NCBI RefSeq assembly: GCF_900105595.1
Contig: NZ_LT629784.1
Coordinates: 2,418,001 to 2,482,000, forward strand
Reading direction: 5' to 3'
From: Stappia sp. ES.058
GTDB taxonomy: Bacteria; Pseudomonadota; Alphaproteobacteria; Rhizobiales; Stappiaceae
Length of the DNA: 64,000 nt
Positions 1-14,541 of the stretch are shown one piece after another. The notes under the pieces are model-generated. The model had not been told where the DNA came from and ran no database searches. It saw only the letters and a program-made list of their open reading frames with translations. Position 1 is the first letter of the stretch; each line of letters begins with the position of its first letter. A program made the translations under genes and the position numbers.

Positions 1-473
1 CGGAAAAACCAGCCCGGATCGATCACGACATTGGCGGCGCTTTCCAGACCGACAGCAAGACCATAGGCCTGGAAGGTGGCAAGCACCACCGTCCCGTAAC
101 GGGTGTACTGGTTGATCACCTTTCGGCCCTGCTCGCCCTCCTTCTTCAGCTGTTCCAGCGTCGGAACAACGGAGGTGAGAAGCTGGATGATGATCGATGC
201 GGAGATATACGGCATGATCCCGAGGGCAAGAATCGCCATGCGCTGGACGGCGCCGCCCGAGAACATGTTGAACAGGCCGACGATGCCTTGTTGCGCCTGG
301 CCGAAGGCCTGCGCGAAGGCTTCGGGATTGATCCCCGGCAACGGCACATAGGTGCCGAACCGATACACAAGAAGCGCACCCAGTGTGAACCAGATACGCT
401 TCTTCAACTCTTCTGCCTTGGCGAAAGCTGAGAAATTCAGATTAGCCGCTAGCTGTTCGGCAGCTGATGCCAT
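1..473 (-). CDS. secY: Protein translocase subunit SecY (N-terminal 157 codons, cut by window edge)
   Basis: SecY is the central channel of the SecYEG translocon in the inner membrane; the partner SecE is encoded at 26835-27032. The visible part starts MASAAEQLAANLNFSAF and continues through the first membrane segment and the plug/second-helix region (FGTYVPLPGINP, then GIMPYISASIIIQLL), which are typical SecY sequences. The frame runs off base 1, so about two thirds of the roughly 440-residue protein is outside. It is the last visible gene of the spc cluster, 48 bp after rplO, the standard position. Identification is secure. Confidence 0.95.
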   Translation of the reverse strand, partial: MASAAEQLAANLNFSAFAKAEELKKRIWFTLGALLVYRFGTYVPLPGINPEAFAQAFGQAQQGIVGLFNMFSGGAVQRMAILALGIMPYISASIIIQLLTSVVPTLEQLKKEGEQGRKVINQYTRYGTVVLATFQAYGLAVGLESAANVVIDPGWFF

Positions 474-521
474 TCCAGGCTCCGGTCAAATATGCGTGCA
501 GGAACAAGGGAAAACCCAGGC

Positions 522-992
522 TTATTCAGCCTGGGCTCCAATAATCGTGACTTTGCCGCCAGCCTTCTCAACCGCGTCGATGGCAGCCTTGGAGGCGCCT
601 GCGATCTCGAAGGAGACAGCCCCCTTCAGGGCGCCGTCGGACAGGAGGCGGACGCCGTCCTTGACCCGACGGATCACGCCGGCGGCCTTGAGCGCCTCGG
701 CAGTCACCGTCTGGTTTGCGTCGAGCTTGCCGGCATCGATCGCGATCTGGACGCGACCGAGCGAAACGACCGTAAAGGACTTCGCGAAGATGTTCACGAA
801 GCCGCGCTTCGGCAGACGACGATGGATCGGCATCTGGCCGCCCTCGAAGCCCTTGATCGCAACGCCCGAACGGCTCTTCTGACCCTTGACGCCACGGCCG
901 CCGGTCTTGCCCTTGCCCGAGCCGATGCCGCGTCCGACGCGCATGCGGTCCTTCGTGGCACCCGGATTGTCCCGGAGTTCATTCAGTTTCAT
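522..992 (-). CDS. rplO: 50S ribosomal protein L15
   Basis: L15 is a large-subunit protein added late in assembly around 23S rRNA domains II and V. The 156-residue frame begins [14 protein letters not shown] and has the glycine/arginine-rich N-terminal extension ([15 protein letters not shown]) that threads into rRNA, followed by the globular C-terminal domain. Two ATG codons are adjacent (995 and 992). I chose 992 because it is the family start and lies 7 bases from a GGGGAG ribosome-binding site. It sits between rpmD and secY in the spc cluster. Confidence 0.95.
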   Translation of the reverse strand: MKLNELRDNPGATKDRMRVGRGIGSGKGKTGGRGVKGQKSRSGVAIKGFEGGQMPIHRRLPKRGFVNIFAKSFTVVSLGRVQIAIDAGKLDANQTVTAEALKAAGVIRRVKDGVRLLSDGALKGAVSFEIAGASKAAIDAVEKAGGKVTIIGAQAE

Positions 993-1012
993 CATCTATC
1001 TCCCCGCATCCC

Positions 1013-1207
1013 TCACGCGTCTGCGACGACGCGGACGAGATGCTGAACCTTCCGGATCATGCCGCGTACTTCCGGCGTGTCCTTGAGTGTCGAGCGGCGG
1101 TGCATCTTGTTCAGTCCAAGACCGACCAGCGTCGCGCGCTGATCCTTCGGACGCCGCAAGGGGCTGCCAACCTGCTCGACCGTAACGGTCTTATCAGTTT
1201 TCGCCAT
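1013..1207 (-). CDS. rpmD: 50S ribosomal protein L30
   Basis: Small 64-residue L30 ([12 protein letters not shown]...), a ferredoxin-like-fold protein of the large subunit. The motif [20 protein letters not shown] is the L30 signature, and the C-terminus [10 protein letters not shown] is typical. Length is normal for bacteria. It lies between rpsE (42 bp gap) and rplO (20 bp gap), as in other alphaproteobacterial spc clusters. Confidence 0.95.
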   Translation of the reverse strand: MAKTDKTVTVEQVGSPLRRPKDQRATLVGLGLNKMHRRSTLKDTPEVRGMIRKVQHLVRVVADA

Positions 1208-1249
1208 GGAACCAAGCCTTTCTCAAGCTGGGGTCGATGCACGCAAAGG

Positions 1250-1825
1250 TCAAGCCTCTGCGGCCGCCTGCGCGCTATCGTCGATATCGCGGCGACGCGC
1301 CTGAACCTGGGATACCTTGAGACCGCGACGGGCCGCGACCGAACGCGGGCTGTCCTCGTGCTTCAAGGCCTCGAAGGTGGCACGCACCATGTTGTAGGGG
1401 TTCGCCGAACCCAGCGACTTGGCCACGACGTCCTGGACGCCGAGCGTCTCGAACACCGCACGCATCGGGCCGCCGGCGATGATGCCGGTACCGGCCGGAG
1501 CGGCGCGCAGGATCACCTTGCCCGCACCGTGACGTCCGTTGACGTCGTGGTGCAGGGTGCGGCCCTCGCGCAGCGGCACGCGGATCATCGACCGCTTCGC
1601 GGCTTCCGTTGCCTTGCGGATCGCCTCCGGCACCTCACGGGCCTTGCCGTGACCGAAGCCGACGCGGCCCTTCTGGTCGCCGACGACCACAAGCGCGGCA
1701 AAGCCGAACCGGCGGCCACCCTTGACGACCTTGGCGACGCGGTTGATGTGAACAAGCTTGTCGACGAATTCGCTGTCGCGCTCGTTCCGATCGCCTCCGC
1801 GATCCCGATTATCCTGTCTCGCCAT
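1250..1825 (-). CDS. rpsE: 30S ribosomal protein S5
   Basis: S5 sits near the mRNA entry and decoding region of the small subunit and affects accuracy. The protein (191 residues from [11 protein letters not shown]) has the N-terminal dsRNA-binding-like S5 domain ([18 protein letters not shown]) and the C-terminal domain with [19 protein letters not shown]. The frame is open 12 codons further upstream, but ATG 1825 is preceded by GGAAGC at a good distance and matches the family start. The acidic/arginine-rich N-terminal tail and the Ala-rich C-terminal tail are usual for Rhizobiales. Confidence 0.95.
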   Translation of the reverse strand: MARQDNRDRGGDRNERDSEFVDKLVHINRVAKVVKGGRRFGFAALVVVGDQKGRVGFGHGKAREVPEAIRKATEAAKRSMIRVPLREGRTLHHDVNGRHGAGKVILRAAPAGTGIIAGGPMRAVFETLGVQDVVAKSLGSANPYNMVRATFEALKHEDSPRSVAARRGLKVSQVQARRRDIDDSAQAAAEA

Positions 1826-1867
1826 AATATTCGCTTCCGTTTGTCTGTGAGCGTCTTTCAACGACGA

Positions 1868-2230
1868 TCAGAATTCCAGTCCGCCCTCACGAGCCGCGTC
1901 GGCCAGAGCCTTGACGCGCCCGTGGTACATGTACCCGCCACGGTCGAACACCACCTTGGTGACGCCCGCCGCCTTGGCGCGCTCGGCAAGAACCTTGCCG
2001 ACGGCCTCGGCCGCCGAGGTGTTGCCGCCCGTTTCGAGAGCGGAGCGGAGATCCTTGTCGACGCTCGACGCCGAAGCGAGCGTATGGCCCTTGGCGTCGT
2101 CGATGATCTGCGCATAGATTTGCTTGGAAGAGCGATACACCGACAGGCGCGGACGCCCGTTGAGTACCTTCTTGATCGAACGACGGACGCGGTCGCGGCG
2201 GCGTTCGAAGCCTGATTGTGTCTTCGCCAT
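1868..2230 (-). CDS. rplR: 50S ribosomal protein L18
   Basis: L18 (120 residues, [17 protein letters not shown]) binds 5S rRNA together with L5 and places it in the central protuberance. The basic N-terminus and the core [20 protein letters not shown] and [21 protein letters not shown] are diagnostic. The frame extends upstream into rplF, but the family start at 2230 follows rplF closely and gives the standard length. Its place in the spc cluster (rplF, rplR, rpsE) is canonical. Confidence 0.95.
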   Translation of the reverse strand: MAKTQSGFERRRDRVRRSIKKVLNGRPRLSVYRSSKQIYAQIIDDAKGHTLASASSVDKDLRSALETGGNTSAAEAVGKVLAERAKAAGVTKVVFDRGGYMYHGRVKALADAAREGGLEF

Positions 2231-2241
2231 GATCCGGTCCG

Positions 2242-2775
2242 TTACTTCTTCTTGCCTTCCTTGCGGACGATGTATTCGCCCGCGTAGCGAATGCCCTTGC
2301 CCTTGTAGGGCTCGGGCGGACGGTAATCGCGGATTTCCGCCGCGACCTGTCCGACGCGCTGCTTGTCGATGCCCGTGATCACGACTTCCGTGGGCTTCGG
2401 ACATGCCACATCGATGCCGTCCGGCATCGGATGCACGACGTCATGCGAAAAACCGAGCGCAAGCTGCAGGTTCTTTCCCTGCACCTGCGCGCGATAACCG
2501 ACGCCGGTGATTTCAAGACGCTTCTCGAAGCCCTTGCTCACCCCGGTCACGAGGTTTTCGACCATCGTGCGGGACATGCCCCACATCGCGCGCGCCGGCT
2601 TGCTGTCGACGCGCGGATCGACCTTGATTCCATCGTCCGTCATTTCGACCAGAACAAGGTCATTGACCACAAAGGAGAGCTCCCCCTTCGGACCCTTGAC
2701 CGCCACGTTCTGGCCGTTGATCGTTGCCGTTACCCCGCTAGGCACGGGGACTGGCTTCTTGCCAATTCGAGACAT
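2242..2775 (-). CDS. rplF: 50S ribosomal protein L6
   Basis: L6, 177 residues, two tandem domains of the same fold, located near the factor-binding site of the large subunit. The N-terminus [15 protein letters not shown] and C-terminal signature [14 protein letters not shown] are characteristic, and the lysine-rich tail (EGKKK) is normal. It follows rpsH with a 44 bp gap and is followed by rplR after 11 bp, so it is co-transcribed in the spc cluster. Confidence 0.96.
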   Translation of the reverse strand: MSRIGKKPVPVPSGVTATINGQNVAVKGPKGELSFVVNDLVLVEMTDDGIKVDPRVDSKPARAMWGMSRTMVENLVTGVSKGFEKRLEITGVGYRAQVQGKNLQLALGFSHDVVHPMPDGIDVACPKPTEVVITGIDKQRVGQVAAEIRDYRPPEPYKGKGIRYAGEYIVRKEGKKK

Positions 2776-2819
2776 AAGACCAACCTGTCCAGTTTACCTT
2801 GCGAGAATGCCCTGCTGCA

Positions 2820-3218
2820 TCAGAAGATGCGGCAAAGCACCTCGCCACCAACGTTTTGCTCCCGCGCATCATGGTCGGCCATGACACCGCGCGGCGTCGA
2901 AAGGATCGACACGCCCAGGCCATTGGCAACCCGCGGGATATTCTTGACGGAGGAATACACCCGCCGCCCCGGCTTGGAAATCCGTTCGATCGATCGGATC
3001 ACCGGTTCGCCGTCAAAGTACTTCAACTCGATCTCGAGCTCAGCCTTGCCGCCGTCGAATTCCACGGCGGAATAGCCACGGATATACCCTTCCGACGCCA
3101 GCACGTCGAGCACATGTTCGCGCAATTTCGACGCAGGCGTAGAGACCTTGCTCTTGCGCCGCATCTGTGCATTGCGGATCCGGGTGAGCATATCGCCCAA
3201 GGGATCAGAAATCGCCAT
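2820..3218 (-). CDS. rpsH: 30S ribosomal protein S8
   Basis: S8, 132 residues ([18 protein letters not shown]), is a primary 16S rRNA-binding protein; in enterobacteria it is also the translational repressor of the spc operon by binding mRNA near rplE. The C-terminal signature [20 protein letters not shown] is complete. An AAGGAGAG ribosome-binding site precedes the start. It lies 10 bp after rpsN. Whether S8 autoregulates here is not visible. Confidence 0.96.
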   Translation of the reverse strand: MAISDPLGDMLTRIRNAQMRRKSKVSTPASKLREHVLDVLASEGYIRGYSAVEFDGGKAELEIELKYFDGEPVIRSIERISKPGRRVYSSVKNIPRVANGLGVSILSTPRGVMADHDAREQNVGGEVLCRIF

Positions 3219-3228
3219 CGGACTCTCC

Positions 3229-3534
3229 TTACCAGCTCGACTTCACGAGGCCCGGGACCAAGCCCTTGGAGCCCAGCTCGCGAAGCGCAACGCGCGACAT
3301 CTTCAGCTTGCGATAGTAGCCGCGGGGGCGTCCTGTCACTTCACAACGGTTGCGCAAACGCACCTCCGCGGAATTCCGCGGCAACTTGGCGAGCTTAAGC
3401 CGTGCGGCATAACGCTCTTCAAGCGACAGGCTGTCGTCTTTCGCAGCCGCCTTCAGCGCGGTGCGCTTCTCGGCGTATTTTTTAACGAGCCGCTCGCGCC
3501 GCTTGTTCTTCTCGATCGCGCTCTTCTTCGCCAT
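3229..3534 (-). CDS. rpsN: 30S ribosomal protein S14 (zinc-independent type)
   Basis: S14 of the long, zinc-free kind: 101 residues starting [13 protein letters not shown] and ending in GLVKSSW, with the conserved [15 protein letters not shown] segment. Only one cysteine of the two CxxC pairs found in the zinc-binding form remains, so it should not need zinc. The frame is open for 35 more codons upstream, but ATG 3534 matches the family and lies 28 bp after rplE. It sits in the small-subunit head. Confidence 0.95.
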   Translation of the reverse strand: MAKKSAIEKNKRRERLVKKYAEKRTALKAAAKDDSLSLEERYAARLKLAKLPRNSAEVRLRNRCEVTGRPRGYYRKLKMSRVALRELGSKGLVPGLVKSSW

Positions 3535-3562
3535 CGTCTGTCCTCGTTCTTTTCCCGCTACG

Positions 3563-4120
3563 TTATTTGCGGAACGGGAAGTTGAACGCGCGCAGAAGCT
3601 CGCGCGCCTCGTCATCGTTATCCGCGGTGGTGCAAACAATCACGTCCATGCCCCAGATCTGGTCGACCTGGTCGTAATTGATCTCCGGAAACACGATATG
3701 CTCCTTCACGCCCATTGCGTAGTTTCCACGGCCGTCGAAGCTCTTGGCATTCAGGCCGCGGAAGTCACGAACGCGCGGCAGCGCAATCGTGATAAGGCGA
3801 TCGAGAAATTCGTACATCCGCTCACCGCGCAGCGTCACCTTCGCGCCAAGGGGCATGCCTTCACGGACCTTGAAGGTCGCGATCGACTTGCGGGCCTTGG
3901 TGATGACCGGCTTCTGACCGGCGATATGAGCAAGATCCTCAGCAGCGATCTTGGCCTTCTTGCTGTCGGCCACGGCTTCGCCGATTCCCATGTTGAGAAC
4001 GATCTTCTCAAGCGAGGGAATCTGCATCGGATTCTTGTAGTTGAACTTCTCCTGCAGCTGCGGACGGATCTTTTCGAGATACTCCGTCTTCAGCCGCGGC
4101 AGGGTCTTGGTGTCAGCCAT
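3563..4120 (-). CDS. rplE: 50S ribosomal protein L5
   Basis: L5, 185 residues ([19 protein letters not shown]), binds 5S rRNA with L18 and contacts the P-site tRNA. The motifs [17 protein letters not shown] and [18 protein letters not shown] are diagnostic. Its start overlaps the end of rplX by 8 bp, so translation of the two genes is probably coupled. Length is typical for alphaproteobacteria. Confidence 0.96.
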   Translation of the reverse strand: MADTKTLPRLKTEYLEKIRPQLQEKFNYKNPMQIPSLEKIVLNMGIGEAVADSKKAKIAAEDLAHIAGQKPVITKARKSIATFKVREGMPLGAKVTLRGERMYEFLDRLITIALPRVRDFRGLNAKSFDGRGNYAMGVKEHIVFPEINYDQVDQIWGMDVIVCTTADNDDEARELLRAFNFPFRK

Positions 4121-4430
4121 CGATCAGATCTCCCGAACGCTTGGCCACGCGCACTTTGGTGCCGTCTTCCTTCACCTGGAAACCGACACGTGTCGGCTTC
4201 CCGTCTTTCGGGTCGGCAAGCGCCAGGTTCGACAGATGAACCGGCAGCTCCTTGCTGATGATCCCGCCTTCGGACTGCGCCGTCTGACGCTGGTGCCGGC
4301 GCACGACGTTCACGCCGCGAACCGTTGCCTTGTTGTCCTGAGGGGAAATCGAAACGATTTCGCCGGACTTGCCCTTGTCGCGCCCCGTGAGCACGACAAC
4401 GGTGTCGCCCTTTTTGATCTTGGCGGCCAT
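4113..4430 (-). CDS. rplX: 50S ribosomal protein L24
   Basis: L24, 105 residues ([21 protein letters not shown]), starts 50S assembly at the 5' end of 23S rRNA. The KOW motif ([19 protein letters not shown]) is at residues 8-26. Its ATG shares one base with the TAA stop of rplN (TAATG), and its stop overlaps rplE by 8 bp, so rplN-rplX-rplE are tightly coupled. An upstream in-frame extension exists but lies inside rplN and is rejected. Confidence 0.95.
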   Translation of the reverse strand: MAAKIKKGDTVVVLTGRDKGKSGEIVSISPQDNKATVRGVNVVRRHQRQTAQSEGGIISKELPVHLSNLALADPKDGKPTRVGFQVKEDGTKVRVAKRSGDLIDG

Positions 4431-4798
4431 TAGAGCACCTCCGGAGCGAGCGAAATCACCTTCATGTGGTTCTTCGCACGCAGCTCGCGCGGAACCGGAC
4501 CGAAGATACGCGTCCCCACCGGTTCCTTGTTGTTGTTGACCAGGACCGCCGCATTGCGGTCGAACCGGATCACCGAGCCGTCGGGACGGCGAATATCCTT
4601 CGCCGTACGCACGACGACCGCTCTCATCACGTCGCCCTTTTTCACGCGGCCGCGCGGTGTCGCCTCTTTCACGCTGACGACAATGATGTCGCCGACGCTG
4701 GCATATTTCCGCTTGGAGCCGCCGAGCACTTTGATGCACATGACACGACGGGCGCCGGAATTATCCGCCACGTCGAGGTTTGTTTGCATCTGAATCAT
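4430..4798 (-). CDS. rplN: 50S ribosomal protein L14
   Basis: L14, 122 residues ([19 protein letters not shown]), the most conserved spc-cluster protein. It contacts 16S rRNA across a subunit bridge. The family signature around residues 60-86 ([17 protein letters not shown]) is intact and the length is the standard 122. Its TAA overlaps the rplX ATG by one base. Confidence 0.97.
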   Translation of the reverse strand: MIQMQTNLDVADNSGARRVMCIKVLGGSKRKYASVGDIIVVSVKEATPRGRVKKGDVMRAVVVRTAKDIRRPDGSVIRFDRNAAVLVNNNKEPVGTRIFGPVPRELRAKNHMKVISLAPEVL

Positions 4799-4854
4799 GA
4801 CTGGCCGCCTTGTTCTTCTCTCACCGTGTTCGCTAGCGAACGCCGGAAGTCATG

Positions 4855-5097
4855 TCAGTCCGCAGTCGACGTTTCGACAACGGTCCAGGTTTTGGTCTTC
4901 GAAATCGGCGCGCACTCTTGGATCTGGACGGTGTCGCCCGTCTTGTGCGCGTTGGTCTCGTCATGCGCCCGATATTTCTTCGAGCGGCGGACGGTCTTCT
5001 TGAACAGCGGGTGAGTGAAGCGGCGCTCCACACGAACCGTGACCGTCTTTTCGTTGGCGTCGCTAACCACAACGCCCTGCAGTACGCGTTTCGGCAT
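4855..5097 (-). CDS. rpsQ: 30S ribosomal protein S17
   Basis: S17, 80 residues ([21 protein letters not shown]), an OB-fold primary binder of the 5' domain of 16S rRNA. The signature [18 protein letters not shown] is present. The frame is open 29 codons further upstream, but that part overlaps rpmC, and ATG 5097 with a GGAGACC-type ribosome-binding site gives the family length. Position between rpmC and rplN is canonical. Confidence 0.95.
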   Translation of the reverse strand: MPKRVLQGVVVSDANEKTVTVRVERRFTHPLFKKTVRRSKKYRAHDETNAHKTGDTVQIQECAPISKTKTWTVVETSTAD

Positions 5098-5107
5098 AAT
5101 GGTCTCC

Positions 5108-5308
5108 TTACGCGCTTGTTGCCACGCGCTTGTCGCGCATGATCGTTTGAATGCGCGCAATGTCACGACGCACCTGGCGCACACGCGCCGTATTCTCCAG
5201 CTGGCCGGTCGCCCGTTGAAAGCGCAGGTTGAACTGCTCCTTCTTCAGGCTCTCAAGATCCGCTACCAGCTCGTCCAAGGTCTTTGCCCGAACGTCCATG
5301 GCCTTCAT
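5108..5308 (-). CDS. rpmC: 50S ribosomal protein L29
   Basis: L29, 66 residues ([18 protein letters not shown]), a two-helix hairpin near the peptide exit tunnel that forms part of the SRP and trigger-factor docking site with L23. The signature [23 protein letters not shown] is clear. A second ATG (MDVRAKT) three codons in is a possible alternative start. It is followed by rpsQ after 10 bp. Confidence 0.94.
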   Translation of the reverse strand: MKAMDVRAKTLDELVADLESLKKEQFNLRFQRATGQLENTARVRQVRRDIARIQTIMRDKRVATSA

Positions 5309-5331
5309 GGCACTACTCTCCTGGTCCCGCT

Positions 5332-5745
5332 TCAGTCGGCGATACGCTGAACGAAGCGGCACTTGATCGGCAGCTTGGCTGCAGCAAGGCGCATCGCTTC
5401 ACGTGCCGTGTCTTCCGGCACACCGTCGATCTCGAACATGATCCGACCGGGCTTGACCTTAGCGGCCCAATAGTCCGGCGAACCCTTGCCCTTACCCATA
5501 CGCACTTCGGTCGGCTTCGACGACACCGGCACGTCCGGGAAAATCCTGATCCAAACACGACCCGCACGCTTCATGTGACGGGTCATGGCACGACGGGCCG
5601 CCTCGATCTGGCGTGCGGTCACCCGCTCCGGCTCCACGGCCTTCAGGCCGAAGGCGCCGAAATTGAGATCGGTTCCGCCCTTGGCGGTACCATGGATCCG
5701 GCCCTTGTGCTGCTTGCGGAACTTCGTTCGCTTCGGTTGCAGCAT
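5332..5745 (-). CDS. rplP: 50S ribosomal protein L16
   Basis: L16, 137 residues ([19 protein letters not shown]), lies between the A-site tRNA elbow and 5S rRNA. The signature [22 protein letters not shown] is complete, and the standard length supports the start. Gene order rpsC-rplP-rpmC is canonical; the gap to rpsC is 46 bp. Confidence 0.96.
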   Translation of the reverse strand: MLQPKRTKFRKQHKGRIHGTAKGGTDLNFGAFGLKAVEPERVTARQIEAARRAMTRHMKRAGRVWIRIFPDVPVSSKPTEVRMGKGKGSPDYWAAKVKPGRIMFEIDGVPEDTAREAMRLAAAKLPIKCRFVQRIAD

Positions 5746-5791
5746 CTCTACTCTCTCGCTCTGCTACTGTCCAAGACCCGACCGCTGCCCT

Positions 5792-6508
5792 TTAGGCAGC
5801 GCGTCCGCGATCGCGGCGTCCGCCGCCCTGGTTCGATCCGTCACCCTCGACCGCGCGACGCTCATGCGCCATCGGATCGTGCTCGAGGATCTCACCCTTG
5901 AAGATCCAGACCTTGACGCCGCATGTCCCGTAGGCCGTATGGGCCGTGGACATGCCGAAGTCGATGTCCGCGCGCAGCGTGTGCAGCGGCACACGCCCTT
6001 CGCGGTACCATTCGGTCCGGGCGATCTCGGCGCCGCCAAGACGGCCGCCGCAGTTGATCCGGATACCCTGCGCGCCCATCCGCATGGCGGACTGAACCGC
6101 CCGCTTCATGGCACGACGGAAGGCAACACGGCGCTCCAACTGCTGCGAGATGCCGTCAGCCACCAGCTGAGCGTCGATCTCGGGCTTGCGCACTTCAACG
6201 ATGTTGATGTGCACATCGGAGTTGGTGATCTGCGACAGCGCCTTGCGGAGCTTCTCGATGTCCGCACCCTTCTTGCCGATCACGACACCCGGACGACCCG
6301 AGTGAACCGAAACGCGGCACTTGCGGTGCGGACGCTCGACGACAACCTTGGACACGGCCGCCTGCTTGAGTGCCTTGAGGATATACTCCCGGATGCGGAA
6401 GTCCTCATGCAGCAGCTGGCCGTATTCACCCTTGTCCGCGTACCAGCGCGAATCCCAGGTGCGGTTGATGCCAAGACGCAGACCGATCGGATTTACTTTG
6501 TGTCCCAT
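5792..6508 (-). CDS. rpsC: 30S ribosomal protein S3
   Basis: S3, 238 residues ([22 protein letters not shown]), forms part of the mRNA entry channel with S4 and S5. It has an N-terminal KH type 2 domain ([17 protein letters not shown]) and the C-terminal S3 domain ([23 protein letters not shown]). The C-terminal tail is rich in Arg and Gly, as often in alphaproteobacteria. Its ATG shares one base with the rplV stop (TGATG-type coupling). Confidence 0.96.
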   Translation of the reverse strand: MGHKVNPIGLRLGINRTWDSRWYADKGEYGQLLHEDFRIREYILKALKQAAVSKVVVERPHRKCRVSVHSGRPGVVIGKKGADIEKLRKALSQITNSDVHINIVEVRKPEIDAQLVADGISQQLERRVAFRRAMKRAVQSAMRMGAQGIRINCGGRLGGAEIARTEWYREGRVPLHTLRADIDFGMSTAHTAYGTCGVKVWIFKGEILEHDPMAHERRAVEGDGSNQGGGRRDRGRAA

Positions 6509-6888
6509 CAGGCGGTCTCCTCGACTTCGCGGACGACGATGGTAAGGTTCGAGAACGGCTTCTCGATCCGACCCACACGGCCACGGGCACGAGCCTGGAA
6601 CCGCTTGATCACGAATGCCTTGCCGACATGCGCCTCGGCCACGACCAGGCTGTCGACATTGAGGTCATGGTTGTTCTCCGCATTCGCGATCGCCGACATC
6701 AACGCCTTCTTGACGTCGTCGGAAATCCGCTTGCGCGAGAAGGTGAGGTCGGACAGCGCCTTTTCCACCTTTTTGCCGCGGATCGTTTCCGCGACGAGGT
6801 TCAGCTTGCGCGGAGAAACGCGCAGCATCCGGGCGACCGACTTCGCCTCATTATCGGCGAGCGCGCGCCCGCCCTTCGGCTTGCCCAT
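6508..6888 (-). CDS. rplV: 50S ribosomal protein L22
   Basis: L22, 126 residues ([20 protein letters not shown]), lines the nascent-peptide tunnel with its beta-hairpin ([19 protein letters not shown]), the region where macrolide-resistance changes occur in other species. No insertion or deletion is apparent in the hairpin. It lies 2 bp after rpsS and overlaps rpsC by one base. Confidence 0.96.
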   Translation of the reverse strand: MGKPKGGRALADNEAKSVARMLRVSPRKLNLVAETIRGKKVEKALSDLTFSRKRISDDVKKALMSAIANAENNHDLNVDSLVVAEAHVGKAFVIKRFQARARGRVGRIEKPFSNLTIVVREVEETA

Positions 6889-6890
6889 GG

Positions 6891-7169
6891 TTACTTCCTC
6901 TTCGCCTTCTTGTCGGCGCCATGGCCATAATAGGTGCGCGTCGGCGAGAACTCGCCGAACTTGTGACCGATCATGTCCTCAGACACCAGCACCGGAACGT
7001 GCTTCTGGCCATTGTAGACGCCGAAGGTCAACCCAACGAACTGGGGCAGGATCGTCGAACGACGGCTCCAGATCTTGATGATTTCGTTACGGCCCGACGC
7101 GCGGACCTTTTCTGCCTTCTTCAGCAGAAAGCCGTCTACGAACGGGCCCTTCCAAACTGAACGTGCCAT
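6891..7169 (-). CDS. rpsS: 30S ribosomal protein S19
   Basis: S19, 92 residues ([21 protein letters not shown]), is in the small-subunit head and forms bridges to L5. The signature near the C-terminus ([20 protein letters not shown]) is intact. Standard length and the canonical position between rplB and rplV support the call. Confidence 0.96.
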   Translation of the reverse strand: MARSVWKGPFVDGFLLKKAEKVRASGRNEIIKIWSRRSTILPQFVGLTFGVYNGQKHVPVLVSEDMIGHKFGEFSPTRTYYGHGADKKAKRK

Positions 7170-7181
7170 GGTCGGCCCCTC

Positions 7182-8015
<834 letters not shown>

Positions 8016-8031
8016 TGTTCCCTCTCCGCCC

Positions 8032-8325
8032 TTACAGACCGGTTGTGACGTCGATGGACTGGCCGTCCTGCAGGGTCACGACCGCCTTCTTGACGTCGGA
8101 CTGCTGGCCGATCCGCCCGCGGAACCGCTTCTGCTTGCCCTTGCGGACAAGGGTGTTCACTGCCGTCACCTTCACCCCGAAGAGCGCTTCGACAGCGGCC
8201 TTGATCTCGGGCTTCGTGGCGGTCGGCGAAACGTTGAACACGACCTTGTTCTGCTCGGACGCGAATGTCGCCTTCTCGGTAATCACCGGGGACACGACCG
8301 TGTCGTAGTGCTTGAGAGTGCTCAT
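8032..8325 (-). CDS. rplW: 50S ribosomal protein L23
   Basis: L23, 97 residues ([20 protein letters not shown]), sits at the tunnel exit and is the main dock for trigger factor and SRP. The signature [21 protein letters not shown] is present. Its ATG overlaps the rplD stop by 4 bp (ATGA), indicating translational coupling inside the S10 cluster. Confidence 0.96.
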   Translation of the reverse strand: MSTLKHYDTVVSPVITEKATFASEQNKVVFNVSPTATKPEIKAAVEALFGVKVTAVNTLVRKGKQKRFRGRIGQQSDVKKAVVTLQDGQSIDVTTGL

Positions 8326-8942
8326 TTGAACCGCTCCTCCAGGGCCGACACCGCCGCCTTGGTCAACACCAGCTTTTCACGCCGCAGGATATCATAGACG
8401 TTGATACCCCCGATCGGCAGAACGTCGATCGCCGGAATGTTGCGAGACGCGAGGCGGAAGTTGGCATCGAGCTCGCTGCCGTCGATGATCAGCGCATTGC
8501 TGAGCCCGAGCTTGGCGAACCGTGCGAACAACGCCTTGGTCTTGGCTTCCTCGGCCTTGGCATCGTCGACGATGATGATGCCGTCGCCCTTCAGCTTGGC
8601 GGAAAGCGCGTGCCGCAGGCCGAGCGCCCGGACCTTCTTGGGAAGATCGTGAGCGTGGCTGCGAACGACGGGCCCATGGGCCTTGCCGCCGCCGCGGAAC
8701 TGCGGAGCCTTCTTGTTGCCGTGACGCGCGCCGCCGGTGCCCTTCTGGCGGACGAATTTCTTCGTCGTGCCGGAAATCTCCGAACGCTGCTTCGCCTTGT
8801 GCGTGCCAGCCTGGCGACGTGCCAGCTGCCAGCGCACCACGCGGTGGATCAGGTCGGTGCGCGGCTCGAGACCGAAGATCTCGTCCGACACCGTGATCGA
8901 ACCGGCGGCAGCCCCGTCGAGGGTCTTCACCTCAAGTTCCAT
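8322..8942 (-). CDS. rplD: 50S ribosomal protein L4
   Basis: L4, 206 residues ([20 protein letters not shown]). Its long internal loop ([20 protein letters not shown]) reaches the exit tunnel next to L22. In E. coli L4 also represses the S10 operon; no such leader can be asserted here. ATG 8942 overlaps the rplC stop by one base and matches the family start. Longer upstream frames lie inside rplC and are rejected. Confidence 0.96.
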   Translation of the reverse strand: MELEVKTLDGAAAGSITVSDEIFGLEPRTDLIHRVVRWQLARRQAGTHKAKQRSEISGTTKKFVRQKGTGGARHGNKKAPQFRGGGKAHGPVVRSHAHDLPKKVRALGLRHALSAKLKGDGIIIVDDAKAEEAKTKALFARFAKLGLSNALIIDGSELDANFRLASRNIPAIDVLPIGGINVYDILRREKLVLTKAAVSALEERFK

Positions 8943-9652
8943 CACTCGCTCTCCTTCTCGACTGCCGCAGCAGCCTCGACCGCGCGGAAGGCACCCGGCA
9001 TCGGAACACCGTCCGGAAGCGCCTTCTTGACCGCGTCGCGGATGACGATCCAGCCACCCTTCGATCCCGGGACGGCGCCCTGGATCATGATCAGGCCGCG
9101 CTCGACATCGGTGCGGACGATCTTGAGGTTCTGCGTGGTCACCTGCTCGGCACCCATGTGCCCGGCCATCTTCTTGCCCTTGAACACCTTTCCGGGGTCC
9201 TGGCACTGACCGGTCGAACCGTGCGAACGGTGCGAAACCGACACACCGTGCGAGGCGCGAAGACCGCCGAAGTTGTGCCGCTTCATGGCACCGGCGAAGC
9301 CCTTGCCGATGGAGGTGCCCGTGACATCCACGAACTGCCCGTCGACAAAATGGTCGGCCGTAATCTCGGCGCCGACATCGATCAGGTTGTCCTGCGAGAC
9401 GCGGAATTCCGCGAGCTTGCGTTTCGGCTCAACCTTCGCGACGGCGAAGTGACCGCGCGCGGCGCGCGGCGTGTTTTTGACCTTGGCCAGTCCGGCGCCA
9501 ACCTGCACCGCAACATAACCGTTTTTCTCTTCCGTCCGGTGGGCGATTACCTGACAGTTTTCGAGCTTCAGCACCGTTACCGGCACATGCTCTCCCGCAT
9601 CGTTGTAGATGCGCGTCATACCCACCTTCTGTGCGATCACTCCAGAACGCAT
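8942..9652 (-). CDS. rplC: 50S ribosomal protein L3
   Basis: L3, 236 residues ([20 protein letters not shown]), is an early assembly protein whose loop approaches the peptidyl-transferase centre. The signature [20 protein letters not shown] is complete and includes the conserved Gln of the [15 protein letters not shown] segment, which is methylated by PrmB in other bacteria. ATG 9652 is the family start; the frame is open 17 codons upstream without a better site. It follows rpsJ after 25 bp. Confidence 0.96.
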   Translation of the reverse strand: MRSGVIAQKVGMTRIYNDAGEHVPVTVLKLENCQVIAHRTEEKNGYVAVQVGAGLAKVKNTPRAARGHFAVAKVEPKRKLAEFRVSQDNLIDVGAEITADHFVDGQFVDVTGTSIGKGFAGAMKRHNFGGLRASHGVSVSHRSHGSTGQCQDPGKVFKGKKMAGHMGAEQVTTQNLKIVRTDVERGLIMIQGAVPGSKGGWIVIRDAVKKALPDGVPMPGAFRAVEAAAAVEKESE

Positions 9653-9677
9653 ATCGGCGTGTCCCCTTGTGAGCGCC

Positions 9678-9986
9678 TTACAGCTTGATCTCGACGTCGA
9701 CACCAGCGGCGAGGTCGAGCTTCATCAGCGCGTCCACGGTCTGCGGCGTCGGATCAACGATGTCGAGAAGACGCTTATGCGTGCGCATCTCGAACTGATC
9801 ACGGCTTTTCTTGTCGATATGCGGACCACGAAGCACTGTGTACTTCTCGATCCGCGTGGGCAGCGGCACGGGGCCGCGCACTTGTGCACCGGTCCGTTTC
9901 GCCGTGCTGACGATCTCGCGGGTCGATGCATCGAGAACTCGATGATCGAACGCCTTGAGACGGATCCGAATGTTTTGACCGTTCAT
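9678..9986 (-). CDS. rpsJ: 30S ribosomal protein S10 (also NusE)
   Basis: S10, 102 residues ([19 protein letters not shown]), is a small-subunit head protein that also acts as NusE, the link between NusG and the ribosome in transcription antitermination. The signature [22 protein letters not shown] is intact. I use ATG 9986; a TTG two codons earlier is possible but less likely. It follows the first tuf gene after 60 bp without a visible terminator, so the S10 cluster is probably read from the str operon. Confidence 0.96.
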   Translation of the reverse strand: MNGQNIRIRLKAFDHRVLDASTREIVSTAKRTGAQVRGPVPLPTRIEKYTVLRGPHIDKKSRDQFEMRTHKRLLDIVDPTPQTVDALMKLDLAAGVDVEIKL

Positions 9987-9999
9987 GTCCAAATCCCCA

Positions 10000-11225
<1,226 letters not shown>

Positions 11226-11271
11226 ATTTCTCCGTACCTTCGTTCTCTAAATGATGGGGCGTTGACAGCAA

Positions 11272-13347
<2,076 letters not shown>

Positions 13348-13371
13348 AATGCCAGCCTCTTAGAAGTCCGA

Positions 13372-14220
<849 letters not shown>

Positions 14221-14224
14221 GCGG

Positions 14225-14253
14225 AAACTACAGTCGGACCCGCCCCTCGTCAA
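14225..14253 (-). promoter_or_regulatory. Probable sigma-70 promoter of the str operon (rpsG-fusA-tuf)
   Basis: On the minus strand TTGACG (14248-14253) and TAGTTT (14225-14230) are separated by 17 bases. Transcription would start near 14218 and give a leader of about 375 bases before rpsG. It is the best -35/-10 pair in the gap between the small gene at 14542 and rpsG. It is inferred from sequence only. Confidence 0.5.
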
Positions 14254-14541
14254 GTCCGCCGTACAACAATTTCATCCCCCTGTGGGGATGCTCCGCCGGA
14301 CCCCGAATAATGGTAATTCCTGTCGTCAAATGCCTGCACTGCGCAATATTCGCAAAAAGATCCCTCCGACCACGAGAAATGCATGGGACTTCGGGGCGGC
14401 GGTCATGATGTCCTGACGGCACCCGGCAGCCTCATCGAGGCGCCTTGCCGGAACAATTGCGTGAAACGGTCAGGGATTCTTAAGATTGGATGGAGGTCGG
14501 GATTCGATTCTTGCAATTGCGATGTGCGATTCTTTGCACGC
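14254..14541. other. Gene-free stretch between the str promoter and the 97-residue gene
   Basis: About 290 bases without a credible coding frame on either strand. It contains a small inverted repeat (catcccc/ggggatg near 14272-14290) and, on the minus strand, a second weak TTGACG near 14325 that could serve as an alternative promoter. Nothing else recognisable. Confidence 0.4.
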